Positions 1 to 8,562 of a stretch of 32,518 nucleotides of DNA are shown here, in pieces. Location: contig JAZSQT010000165.1 of assembly GCA_045538075.1 (NCBI GenBank), forward strand, positions 1-32,518. Direction: 5' to 3'. The stretch is from JAZSQT01 sp045538075 (lineage in GTDB: Bacteria; Chrysiogenota; Deferribacteres; Deferribacterales; Mucispirillaceae). A program made the position numbers and the translations under genes. Below the pieces are notes generated by a model. It did not search any database, was not told where the DNA came from, and saw only the letters and a program-made list of their open reading frames with translations. Numbering within the stretch: the stretch's first letter is position 1; the number at the start of each line of letters is the position of its first letter.

Positions 1-60
1 TATAGAAAAAATTTAGAATAAAATTTTATAATATTTAAAGAAATTTTAAATTTATATTAG

Positions 61-100
61 AATATAAAAAAATATAGAAAGGTAAAAACCTTTCTATATT
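61..100 (-). terminator. Intrinsic terminator of the DASS transporter gene
   Basis: A perfect 13-bp inverted repeat (71-83 and 88-100) with a four-base loop lies just past the stop codon of the minus-strand transporter gene. Read on the minus strand the hairpin is followed by TTTTTATATT, the U-tract expected of a Rho-independent terminator. The plus-strand side has no comparable T-run, so it probably serves the transporter only. Confidence 0.8.
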
Positions 101-114
101 TAAATTAATAAAGT

Positions 115-1608
115 TTATTTTCCTATAGCCCACTCTGGAACTACACTTAAATCTACTCCCCATAATATTGGCAAAATATATACAGTAAAAGCAACAATAA
201 CAATTGTGCCTATAATATTTAACCATATACCTGCTTTCATCATATCCATAATTCTAACGGCACCACTACCAAAAACAACTGCATTAGGAGGTGTAGCAAC
301 AGGCAACATAAATGCAAAAGATGCACCTACACAAGCTGCAATAATTGTTGCAAAAGGGTGAACTCCCATAGCAACAGCAGCACTACCCATAATAGGAACA
401 AGAAGAGTTGCAGTAGCAGTATTTGATGTAACTTCTGTTAAGAATACAACTAAAAGTGTTGCAATAAGAACAAATATTAGAACACTTACGCCATCTAAGA
501 GTGTAAGTTGCTCGCTCATCCATTTTGCTAAACCAGTTTTGCCAAAAGCTCCAGCAACAGCAAAACCACCACCAAAAAGAAGAACTATATCCCATGGAAT
601 TTTAACTGCAGTTTTCCAATCAAGAATAAACTCGCCTTTTTTCCAATCAGATGGGATTATAAAAAGTAGTAGTGTTCCCATCATTGCAATAACTGTATCG
701 TTAATAAATGAAATTTTTACGAAACTTCCAGCAACCCAAGCAATAGCTACTAAAGAAAAAACTCCAAGAACTACTTTCTCTTGATAAGTAATTGTGCCTA
801 ATTTAGCAATTTCTCTATCTATAACATCTCTGCCTTCAGAAAGTTTTAAATCACCTGTTGGAAACAACAATTTAGTAAGTAGAACCCAAGTTGCTACCAT
901 CATAATAATAGAAAGTGGTAAACCAAAAAGTAACCATTGAGCAAAAGTAATTTGAACTCCATACATACTATCCATCATACCAACCATAATAGTATTTGGA
1001 GGAGTTCCAATAATTGTTGCAACACCACCAATTGAAGCAGCATAAGCAATACCAAGCATTAAACCTTTTGCAAAATTCATCTCAAATAAACCAGTAGAAC
1101 CAGAAAGAATTTCTTTAGATGATTTACCAGTAACTTGAGTAATAACAGCCAATCCTATTGGAACCATCATCATAGCACAAGCAGTATTTGACACCCACAT
1201 AGATATTGCAGCTGTTGCAATCATAAAGCCTAAAGTCATCATTGCTGGGCTTAAACCAACAACTCTAATAGTATGAAGTGCTATACGTTTGTGTAAATTC
1301 CATCTTTCCATTGCAACTGCAATAAAAAAACCACCGATAAAAAGATAAATTGTCTGATTTGCATAAGGTGCTGTAGCTTCTGAAGCCTTCATAACACCTA
1401 ATGTTGGATACATTATAATAGGTAATAAAGATGTAGCTGGAATCGGTACAGCTTCTGTAATCCACCAAATAGCCATTAAAACCGTAACTGCAGCAACTTT
1501 CATCGCCTCTGGTTTCATTCCAGCAGGTGCATCAATTAAAAGTAATAAAATAAATAAAATAGGACCTAAAAATAGACCTACTTTTTTCATAGTGCCATAT
1601 TCTTGCAT
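115..1608 (-). CDS. DASS (SLC13) family sodium:di/tricarboxylate symporter
   Basis: A 497-residue polytopic inner-membrane protein of the divalent anion:sodium symporter family, which imports C4-dicarboxylates or related anions with Na+. Seen in the sequence: two SNT signatures near residues 140-142 and 395-397, each in a hairpin-like context (WVSNTACAM, TSNTATATLL), and the paired GTPPN (201-205) and ATPPN (about 439) stretches. The length is typical of the family. The start at 1608 is preceded by GGAGG at 5-6 bases, which favours it over an internal ATG at 1590. The gene has its own candidate promoter and terminator, so it is probably a separate unit from the pepP operon upstream. Substrate (succinate, malate, citrate or sulfate) cannot be read from the sequence. 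Confidence 0.93.
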   Translation of the reverse strand: MQEYGTMKKVGLFLGPILFILLLLIDAPAGMKPEAMKVAAVTVLMAIWWITEAVPIPATSLLPIIMYPTLGVMKASEATAPYANQTIYLFIGGFFIAVAMERWNLHKRIALHTIRVVGLSPAMMTLGFMIATAAISMWVSNTACAMMMVPIGLAVITQVTGKSSKEILSGSTGLFEMNFAKGLMLGIAYAASIGGVATIIGTPPNTIMVGMMDSMYGVQITFAQWLLFGLPLSIIMMVATWVLLTKLLFPTGDLKLSEGRDVIDREIAKLGTITYQEKVVLGVFSLVAIAWVAGSFVKISFINDTVIAMMGTLLLFIIPSDWKKGEFILDWKTAVKIPWDIVLLFGGGFAVAGAFGKTGLAKWMSEQLTLLDGVSVLIFVLIATLLVVFLTEVTSNTATATLLVPIMGSAAVAMGVHPFATIIAACVGASFAFMLPVATPPNAVVFGSGAVRIMDMMKAGIWLNIIGTIVIVAFTVYILPILWGVDLSVVPEWAIGK

Positions 1609-1643
1609 CTAATCCTCCACACACTTGAAGATATATCAGATAC

Positions 1644-1672
1644 TTTTTAGCACATATATTAATATATTTCAA
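1644..1672 (-). promoter_or_regulatory. Candidate sigma-70 promoter of the DASS gene
   Basis: On the minus strand TTGAAA (1667-1672) is separated by exactly 17 bases from TAAAAA (1644-1649), and the -10 is preceded by TGC as in an extended -10. It lies in the 135-bp gap between pepP and the transporter. In such AT-rich DNA chance matches are common, so this is only a candidate. Confidence 0.4.
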
Positions 1673-1743
1673 TAATAAACCAATATTTTAAATAATAAAA
1701 ACTTAAAAAAAATGTTTTATATTAATTATTGCCTTAAAAATTA

Positions 1744-2793
1744 TTAATTTTCTATTGAATAAACGTAATTATCAAGATGACTGCTAATAACTTCTGCCCC
1801 AGATGAAGTTACTAATACAGTATCTTCAAGACGAACACCAAAAGAGTTTGGCAAATAAATTCCCGGTTCTATAGTAAAAATCATACCTTCTGCTAATTTA
1901 GTTTTACTCTCTACATTTATCAATGGTAGCTCATGAACATCTATACCTACACCATGACCTAAAGAATGATTAAAATATTTTCCGTATCCAAATGATGAAA
2001 TATGTTCTCGTGCAATTAAATCTATTTCACGACATTCAACACCTACTTCTACTGCTGCTATTGCCTTTAATAACGCTTCTCTAACTATGCCAATAATATT
2101 TTTTACTTCTTTATCACTACCGTTATATACCATTCTTGTATAATCGCTTGTATAACCTTGTTTTGAACCAAAATCTATTAACACTGGTTCATTTTCATCT
2201 ATAATTTTATTGCTTGCAACTCCATGAGGTAACGCACTCCTTTTACCAGAAGCAACTATTGTTTCAAAACTAACACCATCAGCATTATTTTTCTTTAAAT
2301 TATACTCTAATATTGCTGCCCATTCTTTTTCTGAAACACCTATACGAAAAGAAGAAAGACTATCTTTAAATGATTTTGCAGCTAATTTATATTGAGCTTT
2401 TATAAGATTAATTTCATTTTCATTTTTTATCATTCGCATTACTTTAATGCTATCTTCATCATCAACAATAATTTCTGCTCCAGTTTTCCTTACTATTTCT
2501 GCCACAGATAAAAAACAATTTGGTTGCAATAGAACCTTGTCATATTTTGACATTTCTTTTTCAATCATCTCTCTATAACTTTTTACGACTATACTTAATA
2601 TACCGTTTCCAACTTCCATAGCAGCTTGTAATGTATATCTACCGTCTGTATAAAAAAATGATTTTTCATTAGTTATTATCATATATGCTGTAGAGCCAGT
2701 AAAACCACTTAAATATCTAATATCATTAATATTTGTAATAAAAAAAGCATCTACATTTTTATCTTTAAGGATTTGTCTTATTTTCTCTATCAT
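1744..2793 (-). CDS. pepP: Xaa-Pro aminopeptidase (peptidase family M24B)
   Basis: A 349-residue cytosolic metallopeptidase that removes the N-terminal residue ahead of proline. It has an N-terminal creatinase-like domain (about 1-120) and a C-terminal pita-bread domain. All five dinuclear metal ligands of M24 are present: D207 and D217 (VLIDFGS, TSDYTRM), H280 (SLGHGVG), E309 (TIEPGIY) and E323 (RLEDTV), plus H190 in the PHG motif. The length fits the short bacterial PepP/YpdF/PapA type. It starts two bases after the aroQ stop and is probably co-transcribed with it. In related genomes efp often follows pepP; here a transporter follows instead. The symbol is by family, and substrate range is not shown. 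Confidence 0.92.
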   Translation of the reverse strand: MIEKIRQILKDKNVDAFFITNINDIRYLSGFTGSTAYMIITNEKSFFYTDGRYTLQAAMEVGNGILSIVVKSYREMIEKEMSKYDKVLLQPNCFLSVAEIVRKTGAEIIVDDEDSIKVMRMIKNENEINLIKAQYKLAAKSFKDSLSSFRIGVSEKEWAAILEYNLKKNNADGVSFETIVASGKRSALPHGVASNKIIDENEPVLIDFGSKQGYTSDYTRMVYNGSDKEVKNIIGIVREALLKAIAAVEVGVECREIDLIAREHISSFGYGKYFNHSLGHGVGIDVHELPLINVESKTKLAEGMIFTIEPGIYLPNSFGVRLEDTVLVTSSGAEVISSHLDNYVYSIEN

Positions 2794-2795
2794 AA

Positions 2796-3221
2796 TTAGT
2801 CTTCCGATGAAAAATATTCTAATGCAAGCAAGTAAGAATGCTCTTTAAACCCTGCTATTACACCTATAGCTATATCAGATAAATAAGATTTATGGCGAAA
2901 AGGCTCCCTTGAATATACATTAGATAAGTGAACTTCTATAAAACGTGCTTTTATTGATAATAAAGCATCTCTAATAGCAATACTTGTATGAGTATAGGCT
3001 CCAGCATTTATTATAATACCATTATAATTTTCTGCATTTTGTATTTTTTCTACTATCTCACCCTCAAAATTTGATTGAAAAATATCAACATCTATACCTA
3101 AATCACCAGCTTTATCTAATATTCTAACTTCTAAATCGTTATAAGATATTGTGCCGTATTGGTTTGCTTCCCTTTGACCTAACATATTTAAATTTGGACC
3201 ATTAATAACTAATATTTTCAT
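2796..3221 (-). CDS. aroQ: 3-dehydroquinate dehydratase, type II
   Basis: A 141-residue enzyme for the third shikimate step (3-dehydroquinate to 3-dehydroshikimate). Type II hallmarks are present in order: the N-terminal INGPNLNMLG with the YG of the flexible lid containing the catalytic tyrosine, the FQSNFEGE segment, NAGAYTHTS, and the EVHLSN...REPFR stretch with the catalytic histidine and the substrate-binding arginine. The length matches the family (about 140-150). Its start overlaps the stop of the upstream TPR gene by four bases (ATGA type), implying translational coupling, and aroB and aroK lie upstream in the same run. Confidence 0.96.
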   Translation of the reverse strand: MKILVINGPNLNMLGQREANQYGTISYNDLEVRILDKAGDLGIDVDIFQSNFEGEIVEKIQNAENYNGIIINAGAYTHTSIAIRDALLSIKARFIEVHLSNVYSREPFRHKSYLSDIAIGVIAGFKEHSYLLALEYFSSED

Positions 3222-5116
3222 ATTTCAGCCTTTTTACGAATTTTATCAAGAGTTTCTTCAAGTTTATCAATTTGCCTTTCTTTCAAAGAACGATATTCAG
3301 ATAATTCTTTTAAACTATCTTTAGTAACAACTTCATCTTCCATATATGCCATACTTTCTTCTATTGAATCTATTTCTTCATCAATTTTTGATGATTCATA
3401 AATTTCATCTAAAATATCTGATTGTATAAATGGTGATGATTCTCCTAAATTTTCATTAATAGTATCATCATAATCGTGTTCTACATCTTCATCATCACTA
3501 ATCATATCTTCTAATGAAAACTCTAAATTATTAGATTTATCATCGTTTGATACTTCATTGATTTCAATAGAATTTTCTTCATTACTATCTAATAATAACG
3601 AAATTGTATTATCTTCTTCTATTTTTTCTTCTATATCTATCGTGCTAATATTTTGGGTATCGTTACCGATTAATTCAGATAGCAAATCTTCTGTTGTGCC
3701 TTCTTCTTCTATTTGGTTAAATGAATCATCTAAAGGTAATTCTTCTTCTCCTAATACAGAAAGTAAATCTTCTGTAGATGTATCGTTTTCATCTTCTTCA
3801 TCATCACTATCGCCTAAAGCAGATAATAAATCACTGGTAGATTCATCTATATCATCACTATTTAAATCAGAAATTAAACTTTCCATTAAAGTATCATCTT
3901 CATTATCACTTAAGGCTGATAATAAATCACTTGTAGTTTCATCATGTTTATTTATTTCTTCATGGGTTTTAAAAGCATTTTCTAATTCATCATTAAAAAC
4001 TTCATTACTATTTGCCTTCATCTCTTCGTGGGCTTTAAAAGCATTTTCTAATTCATCATCAAATACTTCATTACTATCTTTTTCTTCTTGAAATGAACCA
4101 AGCAAAGCATCTATTTCATCATTTGAAAGCGTATTGCTACTTGTAGGAGGTTCCTCTTTTTTCGGAGCAGGTTTTTTGCCACTTTTAGCTTCTTCTTCAC
4201 GTTGAAAAGCAGCAATAATTGCATCAACATCTTCTGGAGTAGTTGCACGTTCTGGAATACCGTCTAAAATATTGTTTCCATAATCTCTATTATATTCTGC
4301 AACTATATCTTCAACATCAGCAGCTCTTTCGTTATCACCATGAAGTTTTACATCTTGAACTGGCTCACTTTCCATGCCAAATAAATGGCTCGTATCAAAG
4401 AATGTTGAATTATCATCATCATCTTTTACTGATGGCGTATAAGTGATATTCCCAGCTTGAGATATTAAATTTTCTAATTCGTCATCTGATAATGTGTTTG
4501 ATTCTTCTTTAGCTGGCTCATCGTGTCCATGAGAAGGCCCCATTATAGTATGATCTGACGCTAAATCAGCCATAACGAGTTCTGCGTTTTTAATTTTTTG
4601 TTCAATTTCTAAAAATGTTTTAGATTCTTCATCTTCTTCTTCAGCTGCTAAATCAGAATTTCCAGTAGATTCTTTTAAAATATCATCAATATCTACACTA
4701 GCACCTAACTCTTTAAGAGTTTTCTTCAATTCTGCATCTTCTGGCGACCTTATATAAGCACCACGCAAATATCTAACAGCCTCATCATTCATTTCAAGAG
4801 TTTGATAAATGATGCCTAATAATTTTAAGGCTTTATAATTGTCGCCATCTTCAACTAATACATCAAAAAGTAAATCCCTTGATTGGTCTGTATCGCCTTT
4901 ATATAGATATGCTTCTGCAAGGAGAACCCTAGCTGGACAACTTGAGGGAAAATGTTCTAATCCTTTTCTGCAAATAGAAATAGTTTCATCATATTTGCCT
5001 AATTTATTATACGCTAAAGCTATCGGAATAAAATAGTATGAGTCTGGAGCAGCTTCTAATTTTGAAAGAAAATAAGCTACATCTGACATATATCTTGCAT
5101 ATATTCTGTCATCCAA
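3218..5116 (-). CDS. TPR protein with long acidic, repeat-rich disordered tail
   Basis: A 632-residue protein with three tetratricopeptide repeats at about 27-128, then roughly 450 residues of low-complexity Asp/Glu/Ser/Asn-rich sequence, ending in a charged helix (about 598-632) likely to form a coiled coil. No signal peptide or membrane segment is seen. The tail carries repeated short motifs: NTLSDDELENLI (207-218), TTPEDVDAIIAAF (292-304), NTLSNDEIDALLGSF (328-342), a duplicated 22-residue unit (348-391), and four DLLS boxes near 398, 430, 451 and 478. The second and third resemble the EIDALL peptide at the N terminus of FliM/FliY. I chose the TTG start at 5116 because AGAGG lies 8-9 bases upstream; an ATG at 5089 has no good ribosome site. 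It lies between aroB and aroQ, but nothing in it suggests a shikimate enzyme. Function unknown; an adaptor or scaffold is an inference. Confidence 0.85.
   Translation of the reverse strand: MDDRIYARYMSDVAYFLSKLEAAPDSYYFIPIALAYNKLGKYDETISICRKGLEHFPSSCPARVLLAEAYLYKGDTDQSRDLLFDVLVEDGDNYKALKLLGIIYQTLEMNDEAVRYLRGAYIRSPEDAELKKTLKELGASVDIDDILKESTGNSDLAAEEEDEESKTFLEIEQKIKNAELVMADLASDHTIMGPSHGHDEPAKEESNTLSDDELENLISQAGNITYTPSVKDDDDNSTFFDTSHLFGMESEPVQDVKLHGDNERAADVEDIVAEYNRDYGNNILDGIPERATTPEDVDAIIAAFQREEEAKSGKKPAPKKEEPPTSSNTLSNDEIDALLGSFQEEKDSNEVFDDELENAFKAHEEMKANSNEVFNDELENAFKTHEEINKHDETTSDLLSALSDNEDDTLMESLISDLNSDDIDESTSDLLSALGDSDDEEDENDTSTEDLLSVLGEEELPLDDSFNQIEEEGTTEDLLSELIGNDTQNISTIDIEEKIEEDNTISLLLDSNEENSIEINEVSNDDKSNNLEFSLEDMISDDEDVEHDYDDTINENLGESSPFIQSDILDEIYESSKIDEEIDSIEESMAYMEDEVVTKDSLKELSEYRSLKERQIDKLEETLDKIRKKAEI
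3944..4075 (-). repeat. Tandem 66-bp coding repeat (two copies) in the TPR protein
   Basis: Two directly adjacent 66-base units (4010-4075 and 3944-4009) encode two 22-residue copies, both beginning SNEVF and sharing DELENAFK and HEE. The 5' halves (as coded) are nearly identical at the DNA level and the 3' ends have diverged, which suggests a fairly recent in-frame duplication. Confidence 0.85.
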
Positions 5117-5159
5117 TGCTTTAACCTCTATTATAGTATTATTTTAATCTAATATAATT

Positions 5160-6200
5160 TTATATAAATAAATCGGCTAAATCAGAAGCCATAACACCAT
5201 TTATTATTTTACCTTTCATTCCTGTTACTGTCAAGGCAATGCTAATGCCATTTTTTGTAGCTTTTTTATCTTTTGCTATTGCTTTTATAAAATTATCAAT
5301 GTTTCTTGGTTTATATTCAATATTATAACCGAAATTTTGTAATATATTTTTTATCTTATCGTAAACTTCTTTATCTGCATATTTATTCTTATAAGCATAT
5401 TCTGTTTCATACATCATACCCATTGCAACAGCATAACCATGATGAATATTATGATTTGAATCACTCTCTATTCCATGAGCTATAGTATGACCAAAATTTA
5501 ATAATTTTCTTTTGCCACTTTCTTTTTCGTCAGCTTCTACTATATTTGCCTTTAATCTACAAGATTTATATACTACTTGCTCCATTATATTAACATCTCT
5601 ATCTAAAATAGCTTTTTTATTATTCTCTAAAAATTCAAAAAAATCACTATCTTCAATAGCAGCAATTTTGATAACTTCTGCAAAACCATTAAGATATTCA
5701 TCTTTTGATAGCGTTTTTAAAAAATTTAAATCTATTACAACTTCACTTGGTTGATGAAAGGCTCCAATATTATTTTTTATACCACAAAAATTAACGCCAG
5801 TTTTTCCACCAACACTTGAATCTACCATTGATAATAAAGTTGTAGGCATTTGTATTACTTTTATCCCACGCATATAAATTGCAGAAACAAAACCAGCAAC
5901 ATCACCAGTAATGCCTCCTCCAATAGCCATTACGCTACTATCTCTTAAGGCTTTTTCTTTCAATAACCAACTTAATATTTCTTCAATTGAAGATAAAGAT
6001 TTGTTATCTTCTGATGATTCATATACGTATATTCTATCAACAGGCATCATATCTTTGTATAATTCAAAAACATTTTTATCAACAATAAAAAAACCACCAT
6101 TATTATAATGGCTATCTATACTATCTTTTGCAATATTTGATGAAATTTTAATATTATAATTAGTATTTGATGCTGGTATTGATACATTAAAATCTGTCAT
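5160..6200 (-). CDS. aroB: 3-dehydroquinate synthase
   Basis: A 346-residue NAD+- and divalent-metal-dependent enzyme converting DAHP to 3-dehydroquinate, the second shikimate step. Seen: the NAD-binding GGGITGDVAGF (94-104), RGIKVIQMPTT, the substrate loop DSSVGGKTGVN (127-137), KNNIGAFHQP (142-151), and the metal ligands E175 (GFAEVIK), H238 (NFGHT) and H254 (HHGYAVAMGM). Length is usual for the family. Its first four bases overlap the aroK stop (ATGA), so AroK and AroB are probably translationally coupled. A 43-bp gap without any terminator-like hairpin separates it from the TPR gene. Confidence 0.97.
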   Translation of the reverse strand: MTDFNVSIPASNTNYNIKISSNIAKDSIDSHYNNGGFFIVDKNVFELYKDMMPVDRIYVYESSEDNKSLSSIEEILSWLLKEKALRDSSVMAIGGGITGDVAGFVSAIYMRGIKVIQMPTTLLSMVDSSVGGKTGVNFCGIKNNIGAFHQPSEVVIDLNFLKTLSKDEYLNGFAEVIKIAAIEDSDFFEFLENNKKAILDRDVNIMEQVVYKSCRLKANIVEADEKESGKRKLLNFGHTIAHGIESDSNHNIHHGYAVAMGMMYETEYAYKNKYADKEVYDKIKNILQNFGYNIEYKPRNIDNFIKAIAKDKKATKNGISIALTVTGMKGKIINGVMASDLADLFI

Positions 6201-6712
6201 AAATTCAACCTTTCTTTAATCTCTATAGCTACATTTTCAACTGATTTATTATCAGTATTTATTATTACATCTGATTTCATGTAATAATAAGCTCTTTTTT
6301 GTAATAAAGAAATTATTTTTTCTTTTGGATTATCGCATTTTAATAAGGGTCTTTCAATATTAGATGATGAAACTCGTTTATAAATCTCATCTGGACTTGC
6401 AGTTAAACATATAACTACACCTATTTTTTTCATAATATCTATATTGTCTTTATAAGTTACCATTCCTCCACCAACAGATATAATAACCTTAGACATATTT
6501 TTAATTTTTTCTAAAGTAGATTTTTCATATTCCCTAAAAGCTATTTCGCCTTCTTCTTCAAAAATTTTAGGTATAGTAGTATTATACATTTCTTCTATAA
6601 GTGTATCTGTATCAAGAAAACTATAATTTAATATTTTTGATAATTCAATACCAGTTGCACTTTTTCCTACACCCATAAACCCAGTTAAAAATACTATTTT
6701 TTTATCACTCAT
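6197..6712 (-). CDS. aroK: Shikimate kinase
   Basis: A 171-residue P-loop kinase that phosphorylates shikimate to shikimate 3-phosphate. Seen: Walker A GFMGVGKS (11-18), the substrate-binding DTD (34-36), FREYE (59-63) with the conserved arginine, the GGG loop at 81-83, and the lid arginine in ERPLL (about 121). Size is standard. The start overlaps the end of the penicillin-binding protein gene by 8 bases and the end overlaps aroB by 4, placing it firmly in the same transcript. Confidence 0.96.
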   Translation of the reverse strand: MSDKKIVFLTGFMGVGKSATGIELSKILNYSFLDTDTLIEEMYNTTIPKIFEEEGEIAFREYEKSTLEKIKNMSKVIISVGGGMVTYKDNIDIMKKIGVVICLTASPDEIYKRVSSSNIERPLLKCDNPKEKIISLLQKRAYYYMKSDVIINTDNKSVENVAIEIKERLNL

Positions 6713-8555
6713 TTAATACTGCCACACTATCTTTTTCAAGTTCTGCCCTATTTAATATATTATTTGCAGGAAAAGTAAAGGAAAATGTAGTCCCCTTAGG
6801 GAAAAAATCCCTTTGAAATCTGCTTATTACTGGAGCAGCCATTCTACCACCAGAACTATCTTCCCCCATTGATGTATAATCATCGTAACCTACCCAACAA
6901 ACTGCCACGTATGAACCAAATAGTGCTACAGTCCAAGCATCTCTATAATTATCAGATGTGCCAGTTTTTGCAGCTGTTCCAGGTAACATTTTTGCCCCTC
7001 TTGCAGTCCCTCTATTTACTACATCTTGCATTATTTTCAACACTTGCATTGCAGTTTTGTTACTAAAAACTACTTTTGGTTCTTCCCTCATATCGTAAAC
7101 TTTATCGCCAGCTTCTACCCTTAATATTAATTTTGGAATACTTCTAACTCCAAAATTACCTAACGTTGAATACATTTGAGCAACATTTAATGCAGTAGTA
7201 GAAAATGAACCTAATGCCATTGCATGAAAAGGCATAACAGTGTTATTCATTCCTATATCTACTGCCATATTACGAACACGTATTAAACCGGCTTTTTCTG
7301 CTAAACGAACTGTAGCATTATTTAAAGAATATATTAAACCGTATCTTAAAGGAATATTGCCCATAAAAAAATCTTCATAATTGCGAGGTGAATAAGTTGA
7401 TCTACCAACCTTAAAGTTGTAAGGTTTATCAACAATTCTATCGTTTGGTTTATAGCCTTTTTCAAAGGCAGCAATATATACAATAGGTTTAAAGGTTGAT
7501 GCCATTTGACGTTTTAGAGTAAATGCTCTATTTGATTTACTGTCATAAATTTTACTACCAATAGCTACTTCTACGGCTTTAGTATCTTTATTTACTAAGA
7601 CGAAAGACATTTGAAGCCTTTTATCTTTATTTTTTAAACTTGTCTCTACAACTCTTCTTGCAATATCTGTTGCACTTTTATTATACCCAGTATAGATTTT
7701 AATTGTTTCTTCGCCAATTTTAAAACGGTCATCTTTTTTTATTATATTTAATACCTCTGCAACGTATGACGGTTCAATAACTTCAAAAGGTTTATTTTCT
7801 ACAATCTTTATTACATTAGAAACTTCGTTATTATATTCGTCTAAAGTAATTAAACCCTCTTCATACAAACTTTTTAATGCAATCCGTGCATACTTATCAA
7901 GGTATGAAAAATCATCTTTTGGAGTAATCAATTTTTCTTTAGATACCATTGCTATAAGAAATGCCGTTTCTAATATAGATATTTCTTTAACAGATTTAGC
8001 AAAATAATATTCGGCTGCAGCTGCTAAACCATATATATTTTCGCCAAAAGACGGAGTATCAAGATACATTCTATACAATTTATTATTATCATAAATCTTA
8101 TTTAATTTTGACAGTGTAAACCACCTAACAAGCTCTGCTTTAAAACCAGTAAGATTATTTTCTGATAAAAGATTATTAGCATAATGGTTTAATACTACAC
8201 CTTTTAAAGAAAATGGATCTATTCCTCTATTTTTAATAATAAATAACTTCCATCTCTCTATGCCATAATTTTTGGGTAAAGGTTGTTTACTCTTTATTAT
8301 CTTATCTGTAAGAAAAATTATTTTTTTCATATCGTAATCGTCTGGAATATTTTTACTACGGCGAAAATACTCTTTATACATTTCTAATCCGTTATCGCCA
8401 TAAACTACTAACTTTATTTCAGACTCTTTAGACGTATTAATATTAATTTCTGGAACGAAAGTTTTAAGATATTCTACTTCACTTACTACGTATAAATAAG
8501 CTCCATATAAAGAAAAAATAATGAGAGTAATAATTATACCAAAAAAACGCCACAT
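6705..8555 (-). CDS. Class-A-like penicillin-binding protein with degenerate glycosyltransferase module
   Basis: A 616-residue membrane-anchored peptidoglycan synthase with one N-terminal membrane segment (about 4-24). The C-terminal transpeptidase has all three active-site motifs: STFK (353-356), SLN (410-412) and KTG (530-532). The preceding GT51 region (about 90-205) is recognisable from its later part (YLDTPSFGENIYGLAAAAEYYFAK, seen in pieces at 164-187), but the first motif, normally EDxxFxxHxG, reads ERWKLFIIKNRG (100-111), and the GGSTITQQ motif is replaced by NHYANNLLSENN. Glu100 and Glu141 may align with the two catalytic glutamates. So crosslinking looks intact and glycan polymerisation doubtful. 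It sits 7 bp after rdgB and overlaps aroK by 8 bp. Family assignment is sure; the loss of GT activity is inference. Confidence 0.88.
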   Translation of the reverse strand: MWRFFGIIITLIIFSLYGAYLYVVSEVEYLKTFVPEININTSKESEIKLVVYGDNGLEMYKEYFRRSKNIPDDYDMKKIIFLTDKIIKSKQPLPKNYGIERWKLFIIKNRGIDPFSLKGVVLNHYANNLLSENNLTGFKAELVRWFTLSKLNKIYDNNKLYRMYLDTPSFGENIYGLAAAAEYYFAKSVKEISILETAFLIAMVSKEKLITPKDDFSYLDKYARIALKSLYEEGLITLDEYNNEVSNVIKIVENKPFEVIEPSYVAEVLNIIKKDDRFKIGEETIKIYTGYNKSATDIARRVVETSLKNKDKRLQMSFVLVNKDTKAVEVAIGSKIYDSKSNRAFTLKRQMASTFKPIVYIAAFEKGYKPNDRIVDKPYNFKVGRSTYSPRNYEDFFMGNIPLRYGLIYSLNNATVRLAEKAGLIRVRNMAVDIGMNNTVMPFHAMALGSFSTTALNVAQMYSTLGNFGVRSIPKLILRVEAGDKVYDMREEPKVVFSNKTAMQVLKIMQDVVNRGTARGAKMLPGTAAKTGTSDNYRDAWTVALFGSYVAVCWVGYDDYTSMGEDSSGGRMAAPVISRFQRDFFPKGTTFSFTFPANNILNRAELEKDSVAVLNE

Positions 8556-8562
8556 AATCGTC

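Noticed and set aside
1680..1740. Possible terminator after pepP (A/T-run with weak symmetry)
   Set aside because: The only pairing is short and purely A-T, not distinguishable from the AT-rich background.
3558..4091. 177-residue plus-strand serine-rich frame
   Set aside because: It is the antisense shadow of the Asp/Glu-rich tail of the TPR gene, which yields Ser/Leu-rich codons on the other strand; no ribosome site or family match.
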